Below are positions 46,880 through 58,814 of a DNA stretch of 64,000 bases, in pieces. This DNA comes from Flaveria trinervia (lineage: Eukaryota > Streptophyta > Magnoliopsida > Asterales > Asteraceae). Both the position numbers and the translations under genes were made by a program. Each line of letters opens with the position of its first letter. Position 1 is the first letter of the stretch. The DNA is taken from positions 86,983,852 to 87,047,851 of the forward strand of contig CM046447.1 in the NCBI GenBank assembly GCA_025506515.1, written 5' to 3'. The notes under the pieces are model-generated. The model was given only the letters and a program-made list of their open reading frames with translations. It was not told the DNA's origin and searched no databases.

Positions 46880-47240
46880 TTATGATGGTGATGACGAGCG
46901 GAGGTGGTGGCCGGAGGTGGTTTCCGGAGGCGGTGGTGGCCGACGGTGGTTTCCGGTGGCTGTTGTGGCCAGCGGCGGTGGTGGTCGGTGGTGGTTTCTG
47001 GCGGCGGTGGTGGCCAACGGTGGTTTCCAGCTGCGGTGGTGGCCTTTGGAGGTGGTTTCCGACGCCGGCCGTGGCCGGTGGTGGTAGCCTTCAGTGGTTT
47101 CCGGTGGAGTCGGTGGTGGCGGTGTCCGGCGATAGTGTTCCTGGGGTAGTGGTGGCCGACCGTGGTGGTGGCCGGTGGTGGTTGTTGGTAACGAACGATC
47201 TTGGTGGTCGGTGGTGGTTGTTGTGGAGGGTGGTGTTGGT
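46880..47240. repeat. GGTGG-rich minisatellite
   Basis: Imperfect repeats of GGTGGTGGCC-GG(A/T)GGTGGTTTCCGG fill about 360 bases. All frames are open over long stretches because the repeat lacks stops. Confidence 0.85.
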
Positions 47241-47545
47241 GACTAATGATAGAAGAATGTATGAAATGAAAATAAAAGAAGGGGGAGTGAATGGAATGAA
47301 AAAAAAAGGAGTGGATGGAATGAATTTGAATGAATGGAATCAACTACGTAATGATTCATTTTATTACCTCCACCAACCAAACATGTCTTTATTCATTCAT
47401 CATCAATGGTTTATTCCATTCCGCCTCTCATTCTTGCATACCAAATGCTATCTTAGATTTTACATTTCATTATCCATTCAAACATAATTTACATAAAAAT
47501 TATACTAATTTTTCAATTTCATTTCATTCCTTCCAACCTAACCCC

Positions 47546-50500
47546 ATTAGGTAATTCGTCGTAAAGTTTACCAATGTTTTTTTTCTAATGGACGCTTTAC
47601 TAACGAAATTACCAATTATATTTTTGAAAATATCCTTTAGTTTGAGTTCAACTTTAATGGTGCACGAGCCAATTAAAATTTAAGCTTGAAGTTAAAAGAG
47701 TACGAGCAAACTCGGCTTACCAAGAAGAGTTGATTTTAATTCAAGCTTAAAGTTAAAAACTGTACGAGTCAACTCGGTTTGTATTCTTCATACCAAGTTG
47801 AATATTGAGCGCCTATACAACTCTATTTGTCTTTAAAAGAAAAAACGCTGTATAAATTTAATATGTATATTTGTAGTAGTTGTAAACACCACTTTAGAGT
47901 TGTAGAATCAAAAATAACAATCAATAAATACCAGGCAATAACTGCTTCATATTCAAATGTTCTGAATACTAAAATAAAGAATGGAAAATAGATAAATAAC
48001 CATTAACCCTTCAACAAATATATCCCAATACCAAAACGCAAAAGGGAGATTTCGTATGTATTTTTTATTCAATATCAAAAACTAAATTGAATATAAATTA
48101 AGATTATTTACCTTCCAAGTTAGGATTTTAATTACTAAACTCTTTTCTCCTTTGCAAATTGCACCTCGTATAAAATTATAAATTTTAGTAGTAAAATCAT
48201 AAAATTAAAATCCAAGTTAGGATTCTAAATTCTAAATTCTTTTCCTCGTATGCTTCTTTAGCAAAATCCACCTTGTAGTGGAATATCCCCTGTGCATGTA
48301 TAATAATAATCATCATCATATAAAAAATAATAATGATGTAAAGATTCTCACGCAAGAAACGAGACATAGAAATTCCTTAGTTTGTTTGGTAATAAATCAA
48401 TATTCACTTCGAATATCTATTTGAAAATTCAAAATACATATAAAAATAGAGGGTCAAAACATAAGGCATTATGGGACTAGAAATAATTGAAATAAAATAT
48501 ATTGAAATAAACGAAACATCACATGCAGAAACATATATGACTATTAATTTAGATTGTATTTCTTGGACCCTACTAAATAATTCAACTGATTTAATAAAAG
48601 CTGAAGTAAAAAAATACATAACAAATTATGTAAAAGCCGATACCAAGCCTTTATTATATTTGTCGTCAAATGAAGTATTGCGTTAAGTAATCTTTTGTTA
48701 GTTAGTTACGGTTATGAGCACAAAAAAGAATAGGTACACTATTGACTTTTTAAGTAGACTTACTGCTCTTTAATTAATACGAATACTTTATTATGTTTTA
48801 CAAATGTTATTTTATAAAATTGAGCATATTGTTATCTTTATTCGAGTTAATTATTAGCGTTCATTTTTAAGTAAAAACCTTTTTAAAAGTGTTATGTGAA
48901 ATGATGTGTATAAGTGTGTGTTAGGAACCAATTACTCGAAGTGTCTAAATCCATTCAACAGCGCACCACCCCATGTGTCTTTCGTGCTAAACGTTATGTT
49001 TTTCCATGGATGCATTTACCCCTCGCCTTATAATACAATACATATGTCATTTTGTGGTTGAATAGCTGCAAATCAAAGGATCATCATCAACGAATGTAGC
49101 CTTCAATGAACCCCAATGAAGGTAAGGCTTGAGGTAATTCGTCGATGAAGGTCATTAGGAAAAATAAGTGTGTTTAAAGAATTCAGTAACAGATAAACAA
49201 CTAACTGACCAATAGATCACCTTTAGATTACCTATGAAAATCATGGTCAGATAGTTGTAAATAAATCGTCACAGATTAACAACAGAGCATTTGTTAATGG
49301 ATCAATGACGTGATATTTACCATCGGATTAGGAGCACCTATTCTCAACAATTTTGAAATAAATGGCCATGTACGAAACCATCATACGTTCCCCTACATGT
49401 TTGACACGACATAGATGGTCGCAAATAATTTTGAGACCACTAATTCCATCAAACTAATTATCATCACATTACCTTTAATGCTGTGTGTATGCATTCATAT
49501 GTATAGATATATGTATGTGTATGTATATATTGATATGTACTCCTATGTATATATAAATATGTGTATATAGTTATATACATATATGTTTGTATACATTTAC
49601 ATGTTTGTGTATATATGTTTAACATCTGGTGCGACTTCAACTGTGGTGAAACAAGCTATTTTGTATTTGAATAGACAACAAGTGAATCTATTAATGTCAG
49701 ACTATTTCAACCGATAGAGACCTTTCAGGCTGTTTCAACCAATAGAGACCGAAAATTCATATGAAGATTTATATGAAATTTTATTTTCAATATACCATAA
49801 GAAAGCTTTACGAAATTACAAATCTTATCTAAAATTTAATCTTGATAGTTAATACGATGGTGATCATTTGGTAATAATTAATAATACTATGAAATCTATT
49901 TTTTTATTCTTTAATTTACTTAAAGAGGCTACGTCGAAGATACGTTTGTGATATGTCGACTCAACAATGAATGTTAAAAGTACTAATTATGTATGTGTAA
50001 TTTTACCTATCAATTGATAACTTTTAGGATATATAATGTCAACTACGTTAGATCCCATGTATTATATGGATGGAATAAATAAATATATTAATATCATTAG
50101 TTTTATAAATATTTTATTTTTTAGATACATGTTATTATTCATTGTTGAAATAAAAATATAATGAATATTTAAAAATTATAACACATAATGAATTAGAAAT
50201 TATTACTTTATATTTAATATGTATTAATAAATTATTAAAATAATTATATTTATATTTTATATGAGATCATTTGGTAATAATTATTATTTAATATGAGAGA
50301 GACAAAAAACACAAATATAAATATATATATATATATATATTTAACATATTTTAGTTAAAAAGAAAAGTCAAACTAATTGTTTTTATAATTTTGTATTTAT
50401 TATGAAAGAGAAGCGGGAAATAATTTTTTTGTTATGATAGAATGATACACGTGTTATTTGATATGCTAGAATAATAACACATGTTTTAAAAAACCTTCTT

Positions 50501-51448
50501 TTATTATAGGTTATAGATTTACGATAAAAGTATGTCTATTAAATCAGAGATAATATTTTTAATAAGAATAACCACATGTAAAGTTGAAAGATATAAGACC
50601 ATTTCAAATGTTATTTTACTTATAACTACAAAGATTTGATCAATTAGTCCATATTTCATTCGGAACGTTTATATATAGCTGGTAATCCAATGCAGCTATC
50701 TACGCATATTTACTAGGCTATACACTTCAAAATTAACTCATTGTTATGCTATAACTATCGAATTATATGCACTTTTTAGTGTTATTTTGTTACTTTTAAG
50801 TTTGTTAATATCACAAGATAATATCCATTTTTTAAACTTAAGAGAAGACAAATGAGAGTTTTAATTAGCTAGACAGCATCTTACATGATTTTACCAAGTG
50901 TCAATAATATATAAAAAGTAATAACTTAAGAAAGATATGCCAGTATTGTTGTTGGAAAGATGTCCGGTGTTTATGTAAAATCTAACATGTCTTGCACCGA
51001 TGGTTTCCAAAAGACAATATTCTAGGCAAGTCAAAGGATATGATGTGAAACGAATCATTTTCATAATCGGCATTGTTTAGAACTTTAGAACGTTATAATA
51101 CTTAATTGAATTTCATTATAAAATAATAATGTCTAACCCTAAAGGCTAAAACTATTATTAAAACAACATATAATCATCTTTTCACAGAGTTTTAAACTCA
51201 AATATAGTAATCATTATGGTATGGTACTCAAGAGAAATAAATTTGCATTAAAATTACTCAATGATTTTACAAACAGAAGAAACATATGTCACTTCTAATC
51301 CACAAGGATTGAGTGCACTATCTTCAAGATTAAAAACGCCACAAAATCTTGAAAAATATAAAACAAAAAAGCCTCAATATACATGAAATATATTGAGAAA
51401 AATAACAACAAATAAATTATATATGATGATCGATCAATCGTCCCTTCA
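47546..51448. other. AT-rich intergenic DNA downstream of ACS
   Basis: No gene was recognised. Low-complexity TATG/TATA DNA lies at about 49490-49620 and an AT run at 50322-50341. A 71-residue plus-strand frame at 48471-48686 has no family motif. Confidence 0.45.
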
Positions 51449-53101
51449 CTAGCGTTCATCGGCAATAATTTCCCTTTGAAACGATAGTTCAAAAACCCAT
51501 TTGGGTAGAGACTTTGATCTTCTTGAATTTCTGTTCAGTAACTGTTGGTGACGACTCTGGATGTTTTTCTTAACTATTGAGTCCACAAACGACTTCACAC
51601 GTTGCATGGCAACGCCCAGAGTCTGCTCTGACATGTTAGCGAAGCAGACCCTAAACCAACCCGGTTCAGTGCAATGGCATGATGAACCAGGCGAGATGTT
51701 CAACCCCACTTCATAAACAATCTTCTTCCATAGCTCCATTTCACCTTCAAAGGTGTTTGAACTCAAAAGATCTCGCATATCGACCCAACAGAATAATCCC
51801 GCATTACTCTGAAGACATCGAATACCGGACTTTTGAAGCCCTTTGACCAACATTTCGTGACGTTCTTTCAGTCTTCTTCGGTTTTCTATAAGATATGCTT
51901 TTGAAAACTTCTTGTCAGAAAGAATTTCTGACAAGAGGTACTGAGTCTGCGACGAAATTAGTCCAAAGCTGGACATTTTCGTCGCAGCAGAGACAACACG
52001 CTCGTCATTGGAGTAAATAGCTCCGATGCGGAAACCTGGGAGGCCGAGATCTTTAGACAAGCTATACACAATGTGGACTCTTTTTGCGATTTCGGTGTTC
52101 ATGAGGTTTCTGTCTTTTAGGACCTCCATGATGCTAGTGAAACATGGAGAGCTAAAGACGGTACCTGAATAAATTTCGTCGCTAATAAGGTGGATGTTTT
52201 TCGACGAGATGAAGTTGACGAGTAGGTCAAGTTCATGCAAGCTCAGTGATGTGCCTAACGGGTTCGAAGGGTTAGTGACCAAGATCCCTTTGACTTTGAG
52301 GTTTTGCTTTTCTGCTTGTTTGTAAGCTTCTTCAATGGCAGATTTAGTAATTCTGAAACCATTTATGCTTGAACAATGAATTGGTACTATTTCAGCTCCA
52401 GTTCTCCATTTGAGGTCTCTATCAAACCTACACAACATTAATAGGTTTACCCGTTAGATTGCAGTTATAAAACTTACAAGAGTGATCTTGCTGTAACGAT
52501 TCATATAAAAATATACACATACCCCGGGTAATATGGTGTTGGAATGAGAAAAGCATCTCCAGGATTAGCAAGACAAAACATTAATGTTTCGTTAGCCGAG
52601 GTTGCACCTGCGGTGAGTACAAGGTTATTCGGGTCGAAACTAACAGTGTTCCTCTTATCTCCGACATAAACTTGACTAGAGCCTGTAAAAAGCATACATT
52701 TGTTAGATACGTACCATATACAAAACAAAAGAAATAATTAATATTTACTAAACAGCAAGAATGTGTACATCAGACCAAAAGTTGATCTGACACACAGAAA
52801 CATATTAAAACGAACGAATGATTACATTTTTGAAGGCAGGAAGGCCATGATAATCTTGAAAGAGGGCAAGTTCTTTGAAGATGGACTGATTATCATGTTT
52901 CTTGAAAGCTGCTGGTTGCGGGTTTTTCTCGAGCCACGACTCAAGAAGGTCGAACGAGAGTTGATTTTCGGCTAGGCCCATTTGGATGATACCGTTGGGG
53001 TTGTTAACCTCGTCATAGGGATTCTTCTCGTACTCTTCCCATCCGAGGAAGTAGGATGAATCCTGACCATGAGAGTTGCATGTTACCTTTGTTGACAACA
53101 T
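51449..53101 (-). CDS. ACS: 1-aminocyclopropane-1-carboxylate synthase, type 2; frameshift in exon 2
   Basis: This pyridoxal-phosphate enzyme converts S-adenosylmethionine to ACC, the committed step of ethylene synthesis, in the cytosol. Exons: 53101-52826, 52682-52523 and 52427-51449, with GT-AG introns. Conserved blocks appear in order: NPNGIIQMGLAENQLSFDLL, LALFQDYHGLPAFK, LTAGATSANETL, NPGDAFLIPTPYYPGFDRDL, VTNPSNPLG, LISDEIYSG, SLSKDLGLPGFRIGAIYSND (Lys binds the cofactor) and PGWFRVCFANMS. The tail RRSKSLPKWVFELSF ending REIIADER matches type-2 ACS, whose turnover is controlled by ETO1-type ubiquitin ligase and CDPK phosphorylation. The exons sum to 1415 nt, one short of 472 codons. The missing base is at 52648-52652 (GGAAC, expected GGAAAC). 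An alternative acceptor at 52654 would restore the frame but drop a conserved segment. Confidence 0.93.
52428..52522 (-). other. ACS intron 2
   Basis: The donor is GTATGT after CCGGG and the acceptor is TGTGTAG before GTTTGATAG. Joining gives PYYPG-FDRD, the expected ACS sequence. The intron is 95 bases. Confidence 0.92.
52683..52825 (-). other. ACS intron 1
   Basis: The donor AAT|GTAATC follows LPAFKN. The acceptor TTTTACAG precedes GCTCTAGTCAAG (ALVK), the normal continuation in ACS proteins. The intron is 143 bases. Confidence 0.88.
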
Positions 53102-53230
53102 AATTTCTTGGTGATATATATTTTGAATGTGAATTATAGCAAGAGATTTAAAGAAAGTGAAAGTTTGAGGAGATTTGAAAGTGATTTGGAAGAAATGAGG
53201 AATGAGTGATTATGTTGGTGTGTTTGGGAG

Positions 53231-53240
53231 GATATATATA
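53231..53240 (-). promoter_or_regulatory. TATA box of ACS
   Basis: On the minus strand CTATATATATCC lies about 130 bases before the ATG. This implies a leader of about 100 bases, purine-rich on the coding strand. Confidence 0.6.
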
Positions 53241-53340
53241 GACTATAGAGAGAGGGAGGTTGAAGAAGGATACAAGCTGTAAAGAGAGTGCCAAGTCGGA
53301 TCCTCTGAGCCCGGGATATGTACAAAAAAATTATATAAAA

Positions 53341-56300
53341 TATTCAAATATATAATAATAACAACAATATATATAATAACATAATGAGTTTTTTTTAACT
53401 TTGATTAGAAAATTACTGGGAAAGTTCAAACAAAATAAAACTTAATTCCACTTTTATGGTATTAATAATTTCTTGTGAAGTGATAACTATAAAGTACTGT
53501 TATGAGAAAAGCAAGGTTCAAAACTTTATCATAAGCCGGATTAAAAATAGTGTTGTACTTTAAGAGTAATAGCGTATGGATGCCTGAGTTATCGTTCTAA
53601 ATAATAATGATTTATATCTTGTAACATTTTATGTCATATAACAAAAACATATAGAGAGAAGCTAAACAAATTAATATTTTTAAGAAAAAAGTTAAATCTT
53701 GTTTAATTCATGAAGTCAATTTAGGTATGTTGTTATTAATGAAGCCTGTTTGTTAAACCATCAGTCAAATCAAGTGTTGTTATTATTAGACAAAATTATT
53801 GTGATTTGGTAATTTGATATCCAAATTAACAAACTGGATTGTTTATGAAAGGAAAAAATCAGCCAAGGTGTATATAAAAGTATATACAACCAAGAAGAGA
53901 TAGGACCCATGTAATAATATATGGGCCTCGACTGCTCAGCTGGAGAAGTATAAAACATTTACATAATGTTTTGTTTTTATAGGATTACATGTTCTAGGAA
54001 TGTCATGACACCAATTCTCAACTTTGATGTTAACCAACTAAAGCTAGTTCAATGAGACAAATTATAAATGTTACTTGATTAATAACCAATCGCATCTCGA
54101 AAACATTTTTCTAAAAAGGATTTTTTTTAAGGATTGGTAGAAATCAAATATGGCAGTTCATATTACGCATTTTAGTTATCTAAAAGTGGTTGTGTCGGAG
54201 AAGCTCCTGATTTTATACATTAATAAGTCTTATTTATTAGCTCCTCGGCATGTATTTTTCTTTGAGCCGGTTTTTATTTAATAGGTTCTCACAACAAAAT
54301 CAATCAGTTTAATTTTTAAGTTCAATATTATAACGTATATGAAGTAGAATATGAACTCTCAAATATTATAAATTCCACATGTAACGGTCTTAACATTCAA
54401 TATCTCATGTTTAAGATCACGACAATGCGACATAAATGAAAATGAAAGCCAATGTAAACCTCTAAATTAGTGTAAATAAATGAAATCACATACGCTAATC
54501 GACTACACAACTGAAATCCAGAAATTTGATGGTGGTGAAATAGATCATATTCAAAACAAAAATCACAAATTAAATCGATATCTAAAACTTACAATAACCA
54601 TGATCCTAAATAGTAAACCAAATCAAGCAAGTAAATTAACACGATTATAATGGTTGTTGCTAGAAGTTTGCAGTGAAAAACGATTCGTTAGGATTGTTTC
54701 ATCAAATAGCATACAACAAATTTTAAGGTATTAGTATTACTATTTAAAGCAGAAGAGTAGCGATTTAGGTTTCACAACAAGCCAAGCCAAAATCCTCAGA
54801 AAGGTGATTTGACAAGGACTTTAGCATTGTTAAGGAGATTTGTTTACATAAATCACATTATGTGAAGTTACAGATATAAATCACAAAACCATCTTTGATA
54901 AAACCATAAATGTACTAATTAAACAGGATTCAAATGCAAAACTCATGAATAACCGAAAAAAAAAATAGTAGTAATTTAATTTTATATTAACTCTATTTTA
55001 CTAAACTCATTAATGCTAGAAAGTTTTATCAATCAAGTCTTACTCTTAGTTTTCTTAAGCTTACATACCTTATTTTGGATTATCAAAACATACATTTTCA
55101 TACAACTTATCTATAAGTTTAGGCGAAAAAAATTTGTTTTGTCATCCAACTTTCATATATTCTTTTATACATGGTTCTGTGATTAACTCAACATAACTAC
55201 TCTTAAGAAAATTCTAATTAATTTCTTAATTACAATACATTCTCATTTAGTCTTGCTTTAACTACATTAATGGTTATCTTACACTAGAAGTCTATCAGTC
55301 TTTCAGTTCAACCAAGTTTTAAGCTCAGTGCTTCCTTAAAGAAAAACATCTCATATGTTTGTGATCCAATGCCATCTAACACATTATCTAACTTGAAATA
55401 ACCTTTTACTTTATCCATAACTCTATAAGCATAACCTTTTTCACGGTTGACATGTTCTTAAGAAAAGGGTTTTGTCGACAATTGTTGTTACCTTTGAATT
55501 TTGAGACTTTCTTGGCTTTTAAACACTTTAGTTACCATGATTCTAGAACTTCTTTAGAGTCTATCATTATCTCCTTTGATTTAGTGTCTCCCTGTTCAGG
55601 CTAGCCTTCTACATTCAATAATCACCATTGTCTCAAGAGATAAATATGACCTTTGTTCTACATATGATGCTTGAACGATAGCTTTAGACTTGAAGTTGAA
55701 ATCCTTATATCCTTATATCCTTAATCCTTAGATAGAGCATGTACTCACTGTATCTTACACAATATCAAGGCTTCCTTTGCAACTTACAGTTTTTACTCTA
55801 TTTAAAGCTTCTTTCATCGCATTTATGAGTCTTAGTTTAGAAAAAATATTTTAATCTTTACTTTAAGAGACAATCGCTTCCATTTTGGAGTGGATTGTGT
55901 GTGTGAGGGGGGGGGGTTATTTGCAATTCAAAAAAAAATATAAAAAATATAAAAAAAATAAATAAATAAATAAAACACATATAAATCATTAGTAGAATTA
56001 AAATTTATTTTCTACATATTTTAATATTATTTGGAACTACCGCTAGTACCCGACTGAGCCTTGTTAAAATCCGATTAATACGCCTAATATTTCGACCATA
56101 AAGTGGAAACTATACTAAGAGGGAAACCCCCTTATGTTTAAACTTAAAATCTTAAAAATATCCCCAAACTATCACTCTCATGTTATTGGATTAGAAGTCC
56201 AATTACTATCACAAGGCATTGTCAAATGATCAAAAGGTAAAATAATACCATCTATTAATTACCAAACGTTAGTAAACTCGTGTATGAAACGGGTTGAATG

Positions 56301-56741
56301 AATAATATATTAAATAAAATAAATTTTTGTTAGTTATAAAATAATATTATAATATAATATATGACTGAAATTACATATGTATAAGTACTTAAGTAATAAA
56401 AAATAATATCAATTTTTTAAAAATTATGTTTTTAAACATTTTTGTTTTGTCAAAAAATAAAAATCTTGTTTCAAAATAAACCATTTTAAAAAATATTAGT
56501 TTTAAAATTTTTCTTATTATAGCTTTTAGTTTTAATCTTGATTTTTAGAAAACATATATAAAATATTATGTATTTTTTAAAAAATTTAATGTTTTAAAAA
56601 AACTACTTATCTTATTAAAACATTTTGTTTAGAAATAACATTACTAAAAGGATAAGATCACTTTTTAAATTTATTAAATAATAATTTTTAATCTAAAAAA
56701 GTTAAATGATGTTATTAGTAATCAATGTAAGCTTACACTAA

Positions 56742-56742
<1 letters not shown>
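53341..56742. other. AT-rich DNA upstream of ACS
   Basis: No second gene was recognised. It may hold distal ACS regulatory sites, but none can be identified by eye. A (G)10 run lies near 55908, followed by an A-rich low-complexity tract. Confidence 0.4.

Positions 56743-56804
<62 letters not shown>
56743..56804. repeat. (AT)n microsatellite
   Basis: About 60 bases of alternating A and T directly abut the Helitron 5' end. Confidence 0.9.
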
Positions 56805-56805
<1 letters not shown>

Positions 56806-57730
56806 CTATACTATATATAAAGCATTTAAAATGGATATATTGGTAATTTTACTTAAAATGTAAGACAACTAAAATACTTTTTAACATGAACTACAAGTGT
56901 TTTATGCAATTAATATTAATTTAACCCTATTAATAAACTACTTGTAATTAATATACTTTTTAATACACATTAGATTATTTAATTTATTAGGTAATATCTT
57001 ATTTACAATATTTCAAATTAATATTGAATTTTACATTTACTTTTAATATATAGCATAACTAAATACAAATTTAATTCAGTATTATTTTATAAAAATACTT
57101 AACTAAATAACTATAAAATATTAAATAATAATAATTGGTTTTTAACTCGAAAAAAAACATAGGTGACATTCAGCGTATTATGCAGGCAAGCCTACTATGT
57201 GCAACATATATAAAAGATAATAAATAGTGAAGTTATAAGTTTTATCCAATATTATATCTATAGTATTTTTTCCTTCAAAGTAATAAAAAATCTACTTTAT
57301 TTTTTAATATATTTTTACACTTAAACTCATAGGAATCTTTTAAAACTAACCACAATATTTACTCTTTGTTTTTTTAAATTGTTGAATGGCTCATTTATGC
57401 TTTATTAAAATTTTACACTTACACCCTCAAGTAATGTTAAATTTACACTTAATCTTTTAAACTTTAATAAAATTATCTTTTATTTTATTTTATTTCAACC
57501 AATTTACTAGTCATTAATTTTAATAAATTTATCATATACACATTCTCTATTATTTTTCTTTAATTTTTTGCTTCAAGGATTCATTTTTAATAGTATTTCT
57601 TCTTGCTTTCCTTTTTTCTATTAGCGTTTCACATTTGATTTTTTAATAGTTGGTTAATTCTAACTTATAAACATTAAAATTAAAAATACAAATTTTACAA
57701 CTCCCGTGCATAGCATGGCCATCCCACTAG
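56805..57730 (+). mobile_element. Non-autonomous Helitron
   Basis: It starts TCTATACTATATATAAAG and ends CTAG. The hairpin CCGTGC-ATA-GCATGG at 57704-57718 lies 8 bases before the CTAG. It is inserted between A (56804) and T (57731) without target duplication. These are the hallmarks of plant Helitrons. The 926-bp interior is AT-rich with no Rep/helicase coding sequence, so it would depend on a helper. Confidence 0.8.
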
Positions 57731-58806
57731 TAAATCAAAATGTCTATAACCGGATCTTATTTTTTATACTATCTACCTAGTCTATACCTACTATTTGTAC
57801 TCATGTATTTATTAGAATAAAAGTTAACAATTTAACGACATATTAAATACTAATGAATCTTTGTATATTGTTTAAATTATAAAACACATTTTTATATATT
57901 AAAACATGTTTCTTTTTATTTAAAAAAGGCTTAATTTTTTTTATAAAACCAAAAGGTTATGAAATATGAAGTTCTTTCTAAAAGAAATTGGAGTATTTAA
58001 AAACTTTTTTTTAAATAAGCATTTTTTAAAGATAAAATTTTGGAAAAATATTATTATTGTGTTATTAATAACTAATTTCAATTATATTTTATATTAAAAA
58101 ATTTATAATTTTTAAATTTATTTAATATTTTTATTTAACTCGTATAGTACACATATTTTTAAGCTAGTTGTTTAGTAAGAGACATAAGAAAAAATTAGTG
58201 AGAAGAAATGTAACGAAGCCATTTATTATAGAATAAAGATAACACCAATGTATTTTAAGCCACATAATAATAATTTTTTAAAAAAAAATATTTACAAAAA
58301 TAGTGTTCGTATTTCATAATAAATTTCATTTACTTTATACACATTCATTCTTTAAAAAACATAAAAATTAGAAATAAAAAAAAACACTATATGCAGAAAA
58401 TGTTTTCGATCTTTCTTAAAAACCCATTGCCGACAAGAAATCTTGAAGAAAATGTTGCAAAGAGGTTAAAGGGATGCAAGATAGGACCCTTGATCGTGAA
58501 ATGGTCTAAAAGCTGCTCCCCCTCCCTTCCATGGCCCATTTCTTTACTTCATGTCGGCCACCTGGTTTGAAGTTTCAAGTCAATTTGCGAATTGATAAAT
58601 TGACCATAAACAAAGTTTTAGTAGAAATACATGGCAGTGAGAGTTGCAATATCATCAATATGATTTTCTTATAATTAAACCGGACATGAACCAGTCAGAT
58701 TTACTGGTTAAGTAGTTTGATCGGTTAGTCTAGATTATACATGTTATAAAAATCTAAAAGTAAAAATATGAAAATGTATTAGGTTGTGCTAACTAAATTA
58801 ATGGAT
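57731..58806. other. AT-rich intergenic DNA
   Basis: No gene or repeat was recognised between the Helitron and the hAT element. Confidence 0.45.
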
Positions 58807-58814
58807 GTTTGAGT
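58807..58814. repeat. Target-site duplication of the hAT element (GTTTGAGT)
   Basis: GTTTGAGT directly left of the element is repeated perfectly at 62240-62247. Confidence 0.92.

Larger units (their letters stand above)
46490..47545. mobile_element. Compound fold-back element with G-rich core
   Basis: Outer arms at about 46500-46597 and 47457-47545 are mirror images (TGAGTGGATAATGAAATGTA against its complement). Inside, arms starting AAGGTATGTTTGGTATG (46709) mirror the sequence before 47456. Only the left side carries an extra hairpin at 46599-46708, which looks like a later insertion. The core 46880-47240 is a GGTGG-rich minisatellite. No transposase was seen. The superfamily is undetermined. 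Confidence 0.6.

Noticed and set aside
46822..47487. Long overlapping open frames on both strands (173 and 201 residues), Gly/Trp- or Pro/His-rich
   Set aside because: They are produced by the stop-free GGTGG minisatellite in every frame. There is no start context, domain or codon structure of a gene.
48404..48686. 71-residue frames on both strands
   Set aside because: AT-rich, no family motif, mirror frames of similar length. Most likely chance.
52763..52975. Plus-strand open frame opposite ACS exon 1
   Set aside because: It is the antisense shadow of a well-supported ACS exon.
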